Below, in pieces: positions 8,793 through 17,239 of a DNA stretch of 64,000 nucleotides. Position 1 is the first letter of the stretch; each line of letters begins with the position of its first letter. The translations under genes were made by a program, and so were the position numbers. This stretch comes from JAHTBL01 sp038532735 (lineage in GTDB: Bacteria; Pseudomonadota; Alphaproteobacteria; Rhodobacterales; Rhodobacteraceae), in contig JBCBAC010000002.1 in the NCBI GenBank assembly GCA_038532735.1, positions 324,335 to 388,334 on the forward strand, given 5' to 3'. The notes under the pieces are model-generated. The model was not told where the DNA came from, ran no database searches, and was given only the letters and a program-made list of their open reading frames with translations.

Positions 8793-9634
8793 CGTAATGA
8801 GTGAGCGCCAAATAGGACGCCGCCTTCCTTTCTTCTATCGCGAAAATCAATAGGTCTTTCTAACTCTAATAAATTCTAACCCCTGCCCTAATGGCATTTG
8901 GAACCCCGGCATTCGGGCCGCACCTAAATAATGGAAACAGCCTCGATCTCAGGTAACGTTAACAGATATTTGGATTTATGACTTACCTTAAATTATTGGC
9001 AAAGTCACAATGATCGCGACGACGGATCGTCAGATTGACGCTAATTTTTGATATGACTGAGTAGATTAATGCAAGCTGTATCAGCTGTTCTCTATGAATA
9101 ACCCCCTCACAAAAAAGGTTAATGCAGCGATCCTTGAAAAGGCAAGAATGAAGACGTTGATGGTTCGGATGCCGCAGCGGTGGACCGGACTGACAAAGCG
9201 ACTCTTTTCTTTGCAAAAACCTTAATAAATTGCTATTTTGGGTAAAGTTTTTGGTTTTTATAAATTGTTGGCGTTGCGAAACGCACGAAATTTCATCTTA
9301 TCGTGGAGGATCAAAGCCCGCGTACAATTTCCTCCGTACGCGAAAACTCTAAAGACAATGGCCAATGAAATGCCTTGTTAATCATTATTAAGAAGATTGT
9401 CCGCAGCTCGATTATAGAGCGTTTTTCGCGGTCAATCGTTGGAACAGGGGCCAACTGCCTTTGCTCCAAACCTCAAGAAGACACACGTCCCCGATCATCC
9501 CAGCGATGTGACGATCTGAAATTTAGGCACGGAGTGTAAGAACGAGGGAAAGGTTAATTTTCAAGTTACGGCCCTTTTCACGGGTCGACCTAACTCAAAT
9601 TCTGAAGTTCATTTTTTACAGAGAGATGTTTGCA
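8793..9634. other. AT-rich intergenic gap (842 bp) with no supported gene
   Basis: This stretch separates the pyruvyl transferase gene from the nitroreductase gene. It is clearly lower in GC than the genes around it and contains many stop codons in all frames. The only open frame of note (minus strand, about 77 codons at 8983-9216) has no recognisable protein character. It must hold the two divergent promoters. I see short TTAA-rich elements (for example two TTAA six bases apart near 9379-9392) but no convincing operator, RNA gene or terminator. Confidence 0.6.
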
Positions 9635-10765
9635 ATGAAGACGTTAGTTAAGAATATGCTCACCGAAAGCCAGATGGATCGGCTTCGTGATACACGCCTG
9701 CTCTTTCGGGAGTCGGGCACAGCACGGCTAGCCACCTCGGCACAGACCAGTGGCCTGAAAATCGCTTCTTCAGCAAAGTCACTGACAACAGCTTATTACT
9801 CACTGCTGTCGCGAAAATTCCAGCGCGAGGAGCGTGCAGTGTTGCTTGGTCTGGCCAAATACCATGCAGAGCTTCAAGAGAATGACGCCAACGTCTTTCT
9901 GATGCGCCGAAACGTGCATCGTCTTGAGAAGGGCATTTCGATGCGACCACGTCGGCCCGTTTTCGCGAAGGAATATATTCTCGAGACCGTCAATGTGTAT
10001 CGTAAGGTCGTGGATGAACCTGAACGCTCGGATGAAAGCACCGGGGATTCGCTTCGTTGGGCTTATGATGTACTGACCGAGTACTTTCGGATTGTGGCAG
10101 AGGACCCGGTCCTTGATCATGCCCGTAAGGTTTTCGAGGACTGCCCGGCTCCGGTCTCGCAGGAAGAGGCAGGCGATCGCATCCCGTACAAAAGAGACCT
10201 TGATGAACATCCGGTCTCTTACGAACAGCTCGAGCAACTCGCGATCAAGCGACGCTCTGTCCGGTGGTTTGATCAAAAGCCTGTGCCGCGCGACTTGCTG
10301 GACAAGGCATTTACCATTGCTGGTCTTTCGCCCAGCGCATGCAACCGTCAACCTTTTCGGTTTCTCGTCTTTGATGACCCAGAGACAATCAAGACCGTAT
10401 CCTCCCTGCCCGGGGGCACCATCGGCTGGAAGCATCAAATTCCGGTCATGATTGCGATCATCGGATCGCTCGATGCGTTCTACAGTGAGAAGGATCGGCA
10501 CGTCATTTACATTGATGGCGCGCTTGCAGCCATGTCCTTCTCTTTCGCTTTGGAGACGCTTGGACTGAGCTCGTGCATCTGCAATTGGCCCGACATTGAA
10601 AGCCACGAGAAACGCGGCGCGAAAGTCTTGGGCCTCGCTGGGTATGAACGGCCGGTCATGTTTATGGCCGTGGGCTATCCGGAGCCTGACGCGATGGTCG
10701 CATATTCCCAAAAGCGACCGCTTGAGGTTATGCGGACCTACAACCCGCCAATCCACAAGCCTTGA
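9635..10765 (+). CDS. Nitroreductase family protein with a long N-terminal extension
   Basis: About 376 aa. The C-terminal half (about 200-370) is a flavin-binding nitroreductase domain, starting with KRRSVRWFDQKPVPRDLL and SPSACNRQPFRFLVFDD and continuing through the GWKHQIPV and YIDGALAAMSFSFALETLGL segments that line the FMN and dimer interface. The first 190 residues are not part of the usual domain and are Arg/Glu-rich; I do not recognise them. An ATG at 9626 sits directly on the GAGAG, while the ATG at 9635 is 9 nt from it and is chosen. Nitroreductase-like proteins recur in polysaccharide clusters next to pyruvyl transferases, but their reaction there is not known to me. Confidence 0.75.
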   Translation: MKTLVKNMLTESQMDRLRDTRLLFRESGTARLATSAQTSGLKIASSAKSLTTAYYSLLSRKFQREERAVLLGLAKYHAELQENDANVFLMRRNVHRLEKGISMRPRRPVFAKEYILETVNVYRKVVDEPERSDESTGDSLRWAYDVLTEYFRIVAEDPVLDHARKVFEDCPAPVSQEEAGDRIPYKRDLDEHPVSYEQLEQLAIKRRSVRWFDQKPVPRDLLDKAFTIAGLSPSACNRQPFRFLVFDDPETIKTVSSLPGGTIGWKHQIPVMIAIIGSLDAFYSEKDRHVIYIDGALAAMSFSFALETLGLSSCICNWPDIESHEKRGAKVLGLAGYERPVMFMAVGYPEPDAMVAYSQKRPLEVMRTYNPPIHKP

Positions 10766-10784
10766 ACACATCAGGCTGTGAAAA

Positions 10785-10814
10785 ACATGGCCCGATGTAT
10801 CCGTCGGGCCGTGT
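10785..10814. terminator. Bidirectional terminator hairpin between convergent genes
   Basis: ACATGGCCCGA (10785-10795) pairs with TCGGGCCGTGT (10804-10814), an 11-bp stem with one G-U pair and an 8-nt loop. CTGTG and CACAG just outside can extend it. An A run lies on the left and TTTTCTC on the right, so it can end both the nitroreductase and the sulfotransferase transcripts. Confidence 0.7.
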
Positions 10815-10831
10815 CACAGGTTTTCTCTTGG

Positions 10832-11731
10832 TTAGCTTGGACGCGGATGGCGCTTTCCCAGATCTTGGGAAAATCTTGACAACGTCTCTGTTTGCGCCGT
10901 CTTGACCGGCGTTTCATACCAGTGTGCCAGCGATTGACCACTCATCGCTTCCAGCGCCACTATTGATGGCATGTAGTAGTCGATGAGCCGGTCTCGCAAA
11001 TCGTCTGGCAGTTCTGGATAGTAGATTTCACGCGCCAACCAGCCGCGCGCAGTTTCAAAGGCAGCAGTTCCACGCAGAGGATGTACGACGGGTTTCATCC
11101 ACTGCAAGCGCTTGCTCCATTTGGCCGGGATATTGGGTGCGCTCTTATCCTTGACTTTCTTGCCCACATCTAAAGCAAGCGGTCGCGGCCGCAGCCCCAG
11201 ATGGGCGCGGACTTTAGCCATCTGTTCTTTCGGATCGCGCTTCACGCCCTCGAAGAACAAGATAAGAAGTTTCTCTCGACCATAGAGATCGACAAACTGC
11301 TGCAGGTGGGATGCGTATTGCCCCGACATGAGCAGTTTATCCTCCCCTGCCTGAGAGGGCTCAAGATGCTTTGCTATGTCTGCCCCGACTTCGCCGCGTC
11401 TGAAAAGCATGCAGTAATTTGAGTAAGCCCGCTCAACAGGATTGCGCAGCTGGGCGATCAACTGAATATGCGGAAGAGTGCGGTAAATCCGAGCCGCAGC
11501 GTCCTTTGTATAGAGATATGAATTGGACTTCTCGCCAATCGTCCTCCCACATGCTGCGTCATCGAACTGCGTCAGATACCAATCAGCCCCGCGGTCATAG
11601 ACCCGAGAAAAGAAATGAAGCTCAGGATCGGGCATGTAAACATCTGGATCCGACTGAAGCTGTGTCTGGAGCCAAGTCGTTGCAGACTTCCCGGCTCCGA
11701 TTATTAGAAAATCAATATCATTAAATTTCAT
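10832..11731 (-). CDS. Sulfotransferase domain protein
   Basis: A 299-aa PAPS-dependent sulfotransferase. The 5'-phosphosulfate loop is at residues 11-19 (GAGKSATTWL) and the 3'-phosphate-binding motif at about 97-105 (RNPVERAYSNY). The HFFSRVYDRGADWY segment near 40-52 is typical of bacterial carbohydrate sulfotransferases. No signal peptide or membrane span is seen, so it acts in the cytoplasm, presumably on a nucleotide- or lipid-linked sugar or glycan. It is a single-gene unit within the polysaccharide locus. A second, unrelated-looking sulfotransferase sits at 19984-20946. Confidence 0.82.
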   Translation of the reverse strand: MKFNDIDFLIIGAGKSATTWLQTQLQSDPDVYMPDPELHFFSRVYDRGADWYLTQFDDAACGRTIGEKSNSYLYTKDAAARIYRTLPHIQLIAQLRNPVERAYSNYCMLFRRGEVGADIAKHLEPSQAGEDKLLMSGQYASHLQQFVDLYGREKLLILFFEGVKRDPKEQMAKVRAHLGLRPRPLALDVGKKVKDKSAPNIPAKWSKRLQWMKPVVHPLRGTAAFETARGWLAREIYYPELPDDLRDRLIDYYMPSIVALEAMSGQSLAHWYETPVKTAQTETLSRFSQDLGKRHPRPS

Positions 11732-12257
11732 GGGTTATTCGTCTCGGCTTATGAAAAGTCACTTGGTTAATATGTCAGGTCTCACGGCGAAAATGCCGTT
11801 TCGGATAATTGGCAATGAAACTCAGCACAGACCGCAACAGTCGCGTGTCGTTCGAGAAAAGGCACAATGACCTCGGTGATCGGCGCAAATCCAAGAACGA
11901 TGTTTCGGCATCCTGACGGATTCCAATCGACCCGCTAATGTGCGCCTTCCCGCCCTTTTATCGGTCCGGCTCTTATTACTCATTACGAATAAAGATGTTC
12001 GATCAAAGCTGACTTAAAAAACAAAGAATTATATCCATTATCATAGGCCAGAAACCTCAAATTTGATAGCCCTAGTTTGAACTCTATGCTCGCAATCTGA
12101 GTGCGACAGATCGGCAATTAGCCGTTTTGCCGATAGCGTCCCTAAGTCATTGGCGAAGCAAGGCTCCTTGGCAGCAATATCGCTGCACTTTTCAGCCGCA
12201 ATCGTGTAGTATCGCCTTGGTAATTGAACCCAAATATATGTTTGAAGGAATAACTTT
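11732..12257. other. AT-rich divergent intergenic gap (526 bp)
   Basis: It lies between the divergent sulfotransferase and ATP-grasp genes and must contain both promoters. A small stem (ACGGC/GCCGT around a 6-nt loop, near 11783-11798) is the only structure I note. No open frame has protein-like content and no operator is recognisable. Confidence 0.55.
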
Positions 12258-13232
12258 GTGAATAGTCCTGCAGGGGTTCTTTTGACCTCGGCTGGGCGTC
12301 GGGTCGGGTTGCTAGAATGCTTCCGCTCCGCCGCTCGCGAACTTAACCTCGATCTCCGTGTCATCGCCTGTGATCTTCAGCCGGCGCTGTCAGCGGCTTG
12401 CGCGCTGGCCGATGAGGCTTTTGCCGTGCCGCGGTGTGATGACCCCAGTTATGTTGAAGCTGTCCGTGCGATTGTGGCTAAGACAGACGTCGATCTTGTG
12501 ATCCCAACCATCGACCCAGAACTCATGCCGCTTTCCGAAGCGATGCAGAGCTTTGCAGATCTCGGGGCAAGAGTTCATGTGTCCGACACTGAAACGATTT
12601 CTGTCGTCCGCGACAAGGCAAATACTGCTCAGGTTTTGGGCGCCGCAGGGGTGCCAGTCCCGCGCACAGAAACCCTGGATGCCTTACGGGCCGAGCCTGA
12701 TCAGTTGCAATGGCCTGTGTTCATCAAGCCATCCGGTGGCAGCGCCAGCCGTGGCTTAGCTGTGATCAATCACCCGGAAGAGCTTCCTGACCAAGTCGAT
12801 GAACCGATGATCGCGCAGGATCTTCTCAAAGGGCCGGAATACACGATCAACATGTTCGTCGATAAAGAGGGCACGCTTCGCACAGTGATCCCTCATGTCA
12901 GGCTTTCGACCAGAGCCGGTGAGGTTGAAAAGGGTCGCACTGTGCGGCGGAAAGACCTGCAACTGATGGCTGAAAAGATCGTTAAAGCGCTTCCAGGCTT
13001 GCGCGGCGTGGCGTGCTTTCAGGTGATTGACGATCCCATCCACGGGCCGCGCGTGCTTGAGATCAACGCCCGGTTCGGCGGTGGATACCCCTTGGCCGAT
13101 GCGGCTGGTGCGACATTTGCCCGGTGGCTGTTGGAAGAGGCTTCAGATGGCCGCGCAAATGCGCATGATAACTGGAAAGACGGGGTCGAAATGCTCCGCT
13201 ATGACGCGGCCGTCTTTAAAGGTCTTCCGTGA
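12258..13232 (+). CDS. ATP-grasp domain protein (CarB-like ligase)
   Basis: A 324-aa ATP-grasp enzyme. An N-terminal Rossmann-like pre-ATP-grasp region opens with LLTSAGRRVGLLECFR. The central part shows the lysine-containing PVFIKPSGGSASRG (about 150-163), and the C-terminal metal-binding segment is VLEINARFGGGYPL (about 268-281). The family ligates a carboxylate to an amine or similar nucleophile using ATP. The GTG start follows AAGGAA by 8 nt. The stop overlaps the next gene's GTG in a GTGA, so it forms a tight pair with a HAD hydrolase. In surface-glycan clusters such ligases may attach amino acids or similar groups; that is inference here. Confidence 0.8.
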   Translation: MNSPAGVLLTSAGRRVGLLECFRSAARELNLDLRVIACDLQPALSAACALADEAFAVPRCDDPSYVEAVRAIVAKTDVDLVIPTIDPELMPLSEAMQSFADLGARVHVSDTETISVVRDKANTAQVLGAAGVPVPRTETLDALRAEPDQLQWPVFIKPSGGSASRGLAVINHPEELPDQVDEPMIAQDLLKGPEYTINMFVDKEGTLRTVIPHVRLSTRAGEVEKGRTVRRKDLQLMAEKIVKALPGLRGVACFQVIDDPIHGPRVLEINARFGGGYPLADAAGATFARWLLEEASDGRANAHDNWKDGVEMLRYDAAVFKGLP

Positions 13233-13912
13233 TTGTTTTCGATCTGGATGACACGCTCTACCTCGAGAGGGACTTTGCCTTCTCAGGTTACGTCGCACTG
13301 GACGCCCATATCGAGGCAACGACCGGGCGCTCTGGCTTTGGTGCATTTTGCCATCAGGCGTTTTTGGCTGGACGACATCGCAAAGCGTTCAACGAGGCAT
13401 TGGCAGCGCTTGGTCTTCCGGCCGATGCCGACACCGTGGCTGAACTTGTCGCGCGCTACCGCAGCCATGCGCCAAAGATCACACTTTGCGAGGATGCGAA
13501 GCAGTGTTTAGAGCGGCTGAAGACGCGACTGCCGCTTGGGCTTATCACCGACGGGCCCGAGAAAATGCAGCGCTCAAAAATTGAAGCGCTTGGGATCGCA
13601 CCGATGTTTTCGGTGTTGCGACCAACCGGCGCTTGGGGCGCCGAATTCTCAAAGCCACATCCAAGGGCCTTCCTTGAGATGGAGGCGGCGGCAGGTGGGG
13701 CACCCATTGTCTACGTCGCTGACAACGCTTTGAAGGATTTCGTCACGCCACGGGCGCGTGGATGGCATGCGATCCAGATCTGTCGACCCGGTCGCGTCCA
13801 TACCGAAATGCCGCCTGATGAATGCCACGCGCCACATGCAAGGATCGAAACGCTTGATGCGCTCGAGGACACTTTGGAAAGCCTTGGATGGGAATTTCCA
13901 ATCGACAGGTAA
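13229..13912 (+). CDS. HAD family hydrolase
   Basis: A 227-aa haloacid dehalogenase-type phosphatase. Motif I is the DLDDTLY segment at residues 5-11, the cap domain spans roughly 18-90, motif II is the Thr in LITDGP (about 106-111), the motif III Lys is in FSKPHPRAF, and motif IV is in YVADNALKDF (about 157-166). All catalytic groups look present. It is read from GTG, overlapping the ATP-grasp stop by 4 nt. The pair probably works on one substrate, with the HAD protein removing a phosphate. It converges on a glycosyltransferase gene with a 20-bp gap. Confidence 0.85.
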   Translation: MIVFDLDDTLYLERDFAFSGYVALDAHIEATTGRSGFGAFCHQAFLAGRHRKAFNEALAALGLPADADTVAELVARYRSHAPKITLCEDAKQCLERLKTRLPLGLITDGPEKMQRSKIEALGIAPMFSVLRPTGAWGAEFSKPHPRAFLEMEAAAGGAPIVYVADNALKDFVTPRARGWHAIQICRPGRVHTEMPPDECHAPHARIETLDALEDTLESLGWEFPIDR

Positions 13913-13932
13913 GCCTTGGTAACCCAAAATTC

Positions 13933-15045
13933 TCAGGCCGTGCGCGTCGCGAGAACGTTCTGCTTCTGCACTGTCGCATCAATCGTTCGGTCCCAAAGCT
14001 GCATGACAGCATCTTCGGACAGACGCGCGCGGTTAAGCGATGCTGCCGTTCTCATACTTTGGCGCAGCGTTGCATCAGCGGCCAGACGTGACATGGCATC
14101 CGCCAAAGCACTGACATCGCCTTCGGGAATGAGCAGCCCATTACGGCCATCACTGATCAACTCGCGGGGGCCATAAGGGCAGTCGAAGGCTATGACGGGC
14201 AGGCCGCTGACCGTTGCCTCGGCAACAACATTGGGAAACCCTTCGTAGCGCGAGCTTAGAACCATGATGTCGCCTGCCTCGATCCAAGCACCGGGAGAGG
14301 TGGTCACGCCAGGCAGTCGGACAGCGTCGTTTACACCAAGCGCAACAGAAAGCCTCTCCAAATCCCCACGCTGAGAGCCCTCGCCAAAGATCGTCAGTTT
14401 CAAGTTTTGATCGGCGCGCCAGCATGCTGCGAAAGCACGCAACAACAGATCAAACCCCTTTTGCGGATCCAGTCGACCAACCGCTACGAAATGGACACCT
14501 TCACCCTGCGGCGGTCCTGTACGCACGTCGCCGATGGGGGCGCAGGGATTTGGAACAACGATGGATTTCCTACTTAGACTTGAGGGCAGTTCATCGCATA
14601 TGCGTTGGGTTTGCATAACAATGGCCGAAGCGCGCTTCATGGCAAAGCTGTTAAGTGGCCCCCAGATCGCGCTGGATGGTTGCGCGGCCGGATTGTTGCG
14701 CTCTGAGATGATCACGGGCACCTGCGTCCCCGTCGCGGCCAGTACCGTCAGGGTGTTCACTTTCGTGAGGAAAGAGATCACGACGTCAGGGCGCAAATCT
14801 CTCAACAAGCGATATATCTGGCGAAATCGAACGAGCTGCGCGCCTTTCTGGGCCCTTTCCCCATCGGGCTGTGCTACATGAAGCGCCACCTCGGGCGGGT
14901 ATGCGAAGAAGCTTCCTTCAGAAGGTCTGGTCAGCCCCGCAACATGGACCTCGTCCCCAAGCGATGCACGATGTCGGGCCAGAAGTGCCACAACTTTTTC
15001 GGTGCCACCTGCACCAAAGCCGCCCTGAATAAGAAGACACCGCAA
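13933..15045 (-). CDS. Glycosyltransferase family 4 (PglH-like)
   Basis: About 370-aa GT-B enzyme. The N-terminal IQGGFGAGGTEKVVALLA is the acceptor-side glycine-rich motif, and HFVAVGRLDPQKGFDLLLRAF opens the nucleotide-sugar domain. SRYEGFPNVVAEATVSGLPVIAFD holds the E-x7-E donor motif. This resembles PglH/WbnH-type GalNAc or hexose transferases that act on undecaprenyl-linked intermediates. The frame is open to a TTG at 15108, but CAGGAG lies 7 nt before the TTG at 15045, giving a normal N-terminus. Last gene of the minus-strand group that runs from 19320. Confidence 0.8.
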   Translation of the reverse strand: MRCLLIQGGFGAGGTEKVVALLARHRASLGDEVHVAGLTRPSEGSFFAYPPEVALHVAQPDGERAQKGAQLVRFRQIYRLLRDLRPDVVISFLTKVNTLTVLAATGTQVPVIISERNNPAAQPSSAIWGPLNSFAMKRASAIVMQTQRICDELPSSLSRKSIVVPNPCAPIGDVRTGPPQGEGVHFVAVGRLDPQKGFDLLLRAFAACWRADQNLKLTIFGEGSQRGDLERLSVALGVNDAVRLPGVTTSPGAWIEAGDIMVLSSRYEGFPNVVAEATVSGLPVIAFDCPYGPRELISDGRNGLLIPEGDVSALADAMSRLAADATLRQSMRTAASLNRARLSEDAVMQLWDRTIDATVQKQNVLATRTA

Positions 15046-15152
15046 GACCTTACTCCTGATTGTCTTTGCAGACGCTGCGTGGAGCAATATCGCGATACAT
15101 GCTTGCAATCAGATGCATAGGGGCCATGCCAAAAACGCTATCAAACATTTGC

Positions 15153-15986
15153 TTAGACTGTCCCAAGCTGCGGCATGCTGTGAGTCCCATTTCTCTGAGC
15201 CAGCGACTGTTTGGGAGTGTCAAAGTCAAGCCAAGGAGGCGTATCAGCGGCGGCGAGCTTGTCGAGAGATTTTCGATCACGCAACGTTTCCAGCGGGTGC
15301 CAAAAACCCGGATGACGGTAAGCCATTAGCTCCCCATCTCGGGCGATCTGCGGCAATGGACCCTGATCCAGGGTCGCCGCATCATCTATGAGATAATCCA
15401 GCACGTCCGGTTCGAAAACGAAGTAGCCACCGTTAACCCAGGTTTCGGCGTTTTGGACTTTGTCATGAAGCGCCTCGACGCGGTCCCCCTTGAACTTGAT
15501 GACCCCAGCCTGCACATGCGGACGGACGGCAGTCATCGTAGCAAGTTTGCCGTGGCTGCGGTGAAAGGCCAGCAGTGCGTCGATATCGATATTTGCAAGC
15601 CCGTTTCCATAGGTGGCCATAAACGTGCCGCCACCAAGCCAGTCCTTCAATCGGCGGACGCAGCCACTGCTGTTTGTCTCGCGCCCTGTGTCGACAACAG
15701 ACACATTCCAACCGCCAGGTGAGGCCGGGCGCAAGGTCATCTGCCCACTGTCAAGTGCCACAGTAATATCGTTCGCGATCAAGCTGTAATTTGCAAAATA
15801 CTGCTTGATGACAAGCGGTTTAAACCCCGCGGCGACGATAAAGTCCTGATGGCCGAAGCGACTATAGATATCCATGATGCGCGCCAGGATTGCCCGTCCG
15901 CCCACTTCGATAAGCGACTTGGGGGTGCCGGCCACTCCCTCTGCATTCAAAGGCCCCGGCCCTCCGGCGAGTAAAATCGTTTTCAA
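15153..15986 (-). CDS. Divergent sugar nucleotidyltransferase (RfbF/glucose-1-phosphate cytidylyltransferase-like)
   Basis: A 277-aa protein that aligns by eye along its length with RfbF: DFIVAAGFKPLVIKQYF, RRLKDWLGGGTFMATYG, FHRSHGKLATMTAV, WVNGGYFVFEPDVLDYL and GFWHPLETLRD all match the family. Key positions differ. The GGxGTR nucleotide loop reads GGPGPL, so the arginine is lost. The YGDG metal-binding motif reads YGNG, and the PMDTLRD near the end reads PLETLRD. It may be inactive, have another substrate, or serve another role. The TTG start is supported by AAGGAGG 9 nt upstream. No partner CDP-glucose dehydratase gene is in the window. Confidence 0.72.
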   Translation of the reverse strand: MKTILLAGGPGPLNAEGVAGTPKSLIEVGGRAILARIMDIYSRFGHQDFIVAAGFKPLVIKQYFANYSLIANDITVALDSGQMTLRPASPGGWNVSVVDTGRETNSSGCVRRLKDWLGGGTFMATYGNGLANIDIDALLAFHRSHGKLATMTAVRPHVQAGVIKFKGDRVEALHDKVQNAETWVNGGYFVFEPDVLDYLIDDAATLDQGPLPQIARDGELMAYRHPGFWHPLETLRDRKSLDKLAAADTPPWLDFDTPKQSLAQRNGTHSMPQLGTV

Positions 15987-16024
15987 AGCTGTTTACCTCC
16001 TTGAAATCAATTGATCCTGAAAGG

Positions 16025-17239
16025 TCATGCCAAGGACTCCGCAGAGGTCTGAAAAGGCATCTCTGCCGCGTCATTCGCATCCAAACCCATCCGTGAGATA
16101 ATGATACTATTCACCCGGTTGACGTCATTTACCTTGCAGACTTGCGCACGCGCAGCGCGCCCCATTTCCGCAGCGCTCTGAGGAGATTTGATGAAGGTTT
16201 CCATGGCGCGGGCGAGTGCAACGGGATCATTCTGTCCGACGACCTTACCTGACACCCCATCCAAGATCGTTTCACCGCAGCCAGGTGCGTCCGTGGTGAT
16301 CACCGGTCGCCCAGATGCCATGGCTTCAAGGATTGTGCGGGGAATCCCCTCGCGTAGCATAGTCGGAACAACCACAACGCTTGAGGCCGCCAAAACTGGC
16401 CGGACATCACGCACAGCGCCGAGATGACGAAAGAGACCATCCTTGATCCACGCGTCCAGTGTCGGTTGATCAACCGCGTCGGGGTGCGACTCCGCCGGTC
16501 CAAGCAGATCGACGGTTACGTCGTGCCCTTGAGATCGCAAGCGCTGAACAGCCATGGCCAGCACCTCAAGGCCCTTACTGCGAAGAAGGCGCCCGACGAA
16601 AAGGAATTTTGGCGCCCCCTCGGGCATGTCTTCAGGACAGAACCGCCTTGTATCGACGCCAGAGCCAGGAACTTTGACCAAGGAAACATGCGGCGGGATC
16701 AAACCATACTGGCGGATATCCTTTACTTCTGCATCATTGTAGCAGAACGCGGCATCTACCTTGCGCAATCCAATGCGATGCAGAGCGACTGATACCGCCA
16801 GCAGCAGACGGCGACGCGCATCAAGGTTGCCCGCAAACAGATACCCAAGCCCCGTGAATAAGGGATAGCATTCGGGGACGCGTGTAATCCGGGCAGCAAG
16901 GCTGCCATAGATGATCGGCTTCATCGTGTAGGGCAAGACGATGTCGGGCCTCTCTTTACGGAACAACCGCACCAGCGCCGCCACTGTCCGTGCATCCCGC
17001 AACGGGCGCGTGCCCGTCCTGTCCATCGGAACGGTTCGATAGCGTATCCGGTGACGGGTAAGTGTCTCAGCGGTCTCGTCGTCGAACTCTGGCGCGACGG
17101 CGATGACCTCATGTCCAAGATCGGTGATTTTCCGCATGAGATTGAGGCGAAAATTCACGAGTGAATAGCCCAAGCTGCCGATTAGAACGACTCGTTTGCC
17201 ACAGCTGTTTACGCATGTGATCGGGGACATCGCGGTCAT
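16025..17239 (-). CDS. Glycosyltransferase family 4 (PglA-like)
   Basis: About 404 aa. The N-terminus SLGYSLVNFRLNLMRKITDLGHEVIAVAP and the middle DIVLPYTMKPIIYGSLAARI with PLFTGLGYLF are hallmarks of PglA-type transferases, which add GalNAc to undecaprenyl-diphospho-bacillosamine. The donor-binding part has FVGRLLRSKGLEVL and REGIPRTILEAMASGRPVITTD. The frame extends further upstream, but the ATG at 17239 overlaps the stop of the preceding dehydratase gene (ATGA) and fits the family start. Its coupling to a PglF-like dehydratase supports a role in assembling a glycan on a modified amino-sugar. Confidence 0.85.
   Translation of the reverse strand: MTAMSPITCVNSCGKRVVLIGSLGYSLVNFRLNLMRKITDLGHEVIAVAPEFDDETAETLTRHRIRYRTVPMDRTGTRPLRDARTVAALVRLFRKERPDIVLPYTMKPIIYGSLAARITRVPECYPLFTGLGYLFAGNLDARRRLLLAVSVALHRIGLRKVDAAFCYNDAEVKDIRQYGLIPPHVSLVKVPGSGVDTRRFCPEDMPEGAPKFLFVGRLLRSKGLEVLAMAVQRLRSQGHDVTVDLLGPAESHPDAVDQPTLDAWIKDGLFRHLGAVRDVRPVLAASSVVVVPTMLREGIPRTILEAMASGRPVITTDAPGCGETILDGVSGKVVGQNDPVALARAMETFIKSPQSAAEMGRAARAQVCKVNDVNRVNSIIISRMGLDANDAAEMPFQTSAESLA

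Noticed and set aside
8983..9216. Minus-strand frame of 77 codons in the 842-bp gap
   Set aside because: No SD, no protein-like pattern and AT-rich surroundings; too weak to call a gene.
9379..9392. TTAA-N6-TTAA element as a CtrA site
   Set aside because: The spacing is 6 instead of 7 and the region is AT-rich, so it is expected by chance.
15050..15280. Minus-strand frame of 76 codons overlapping the end of the cytidylyltransferase-like gene
   Set aside because: Considered as a frameshifted C-terminus or remnant gene. The cytidylyltransferase-like protein already has full family length, and this frame shows no domain.
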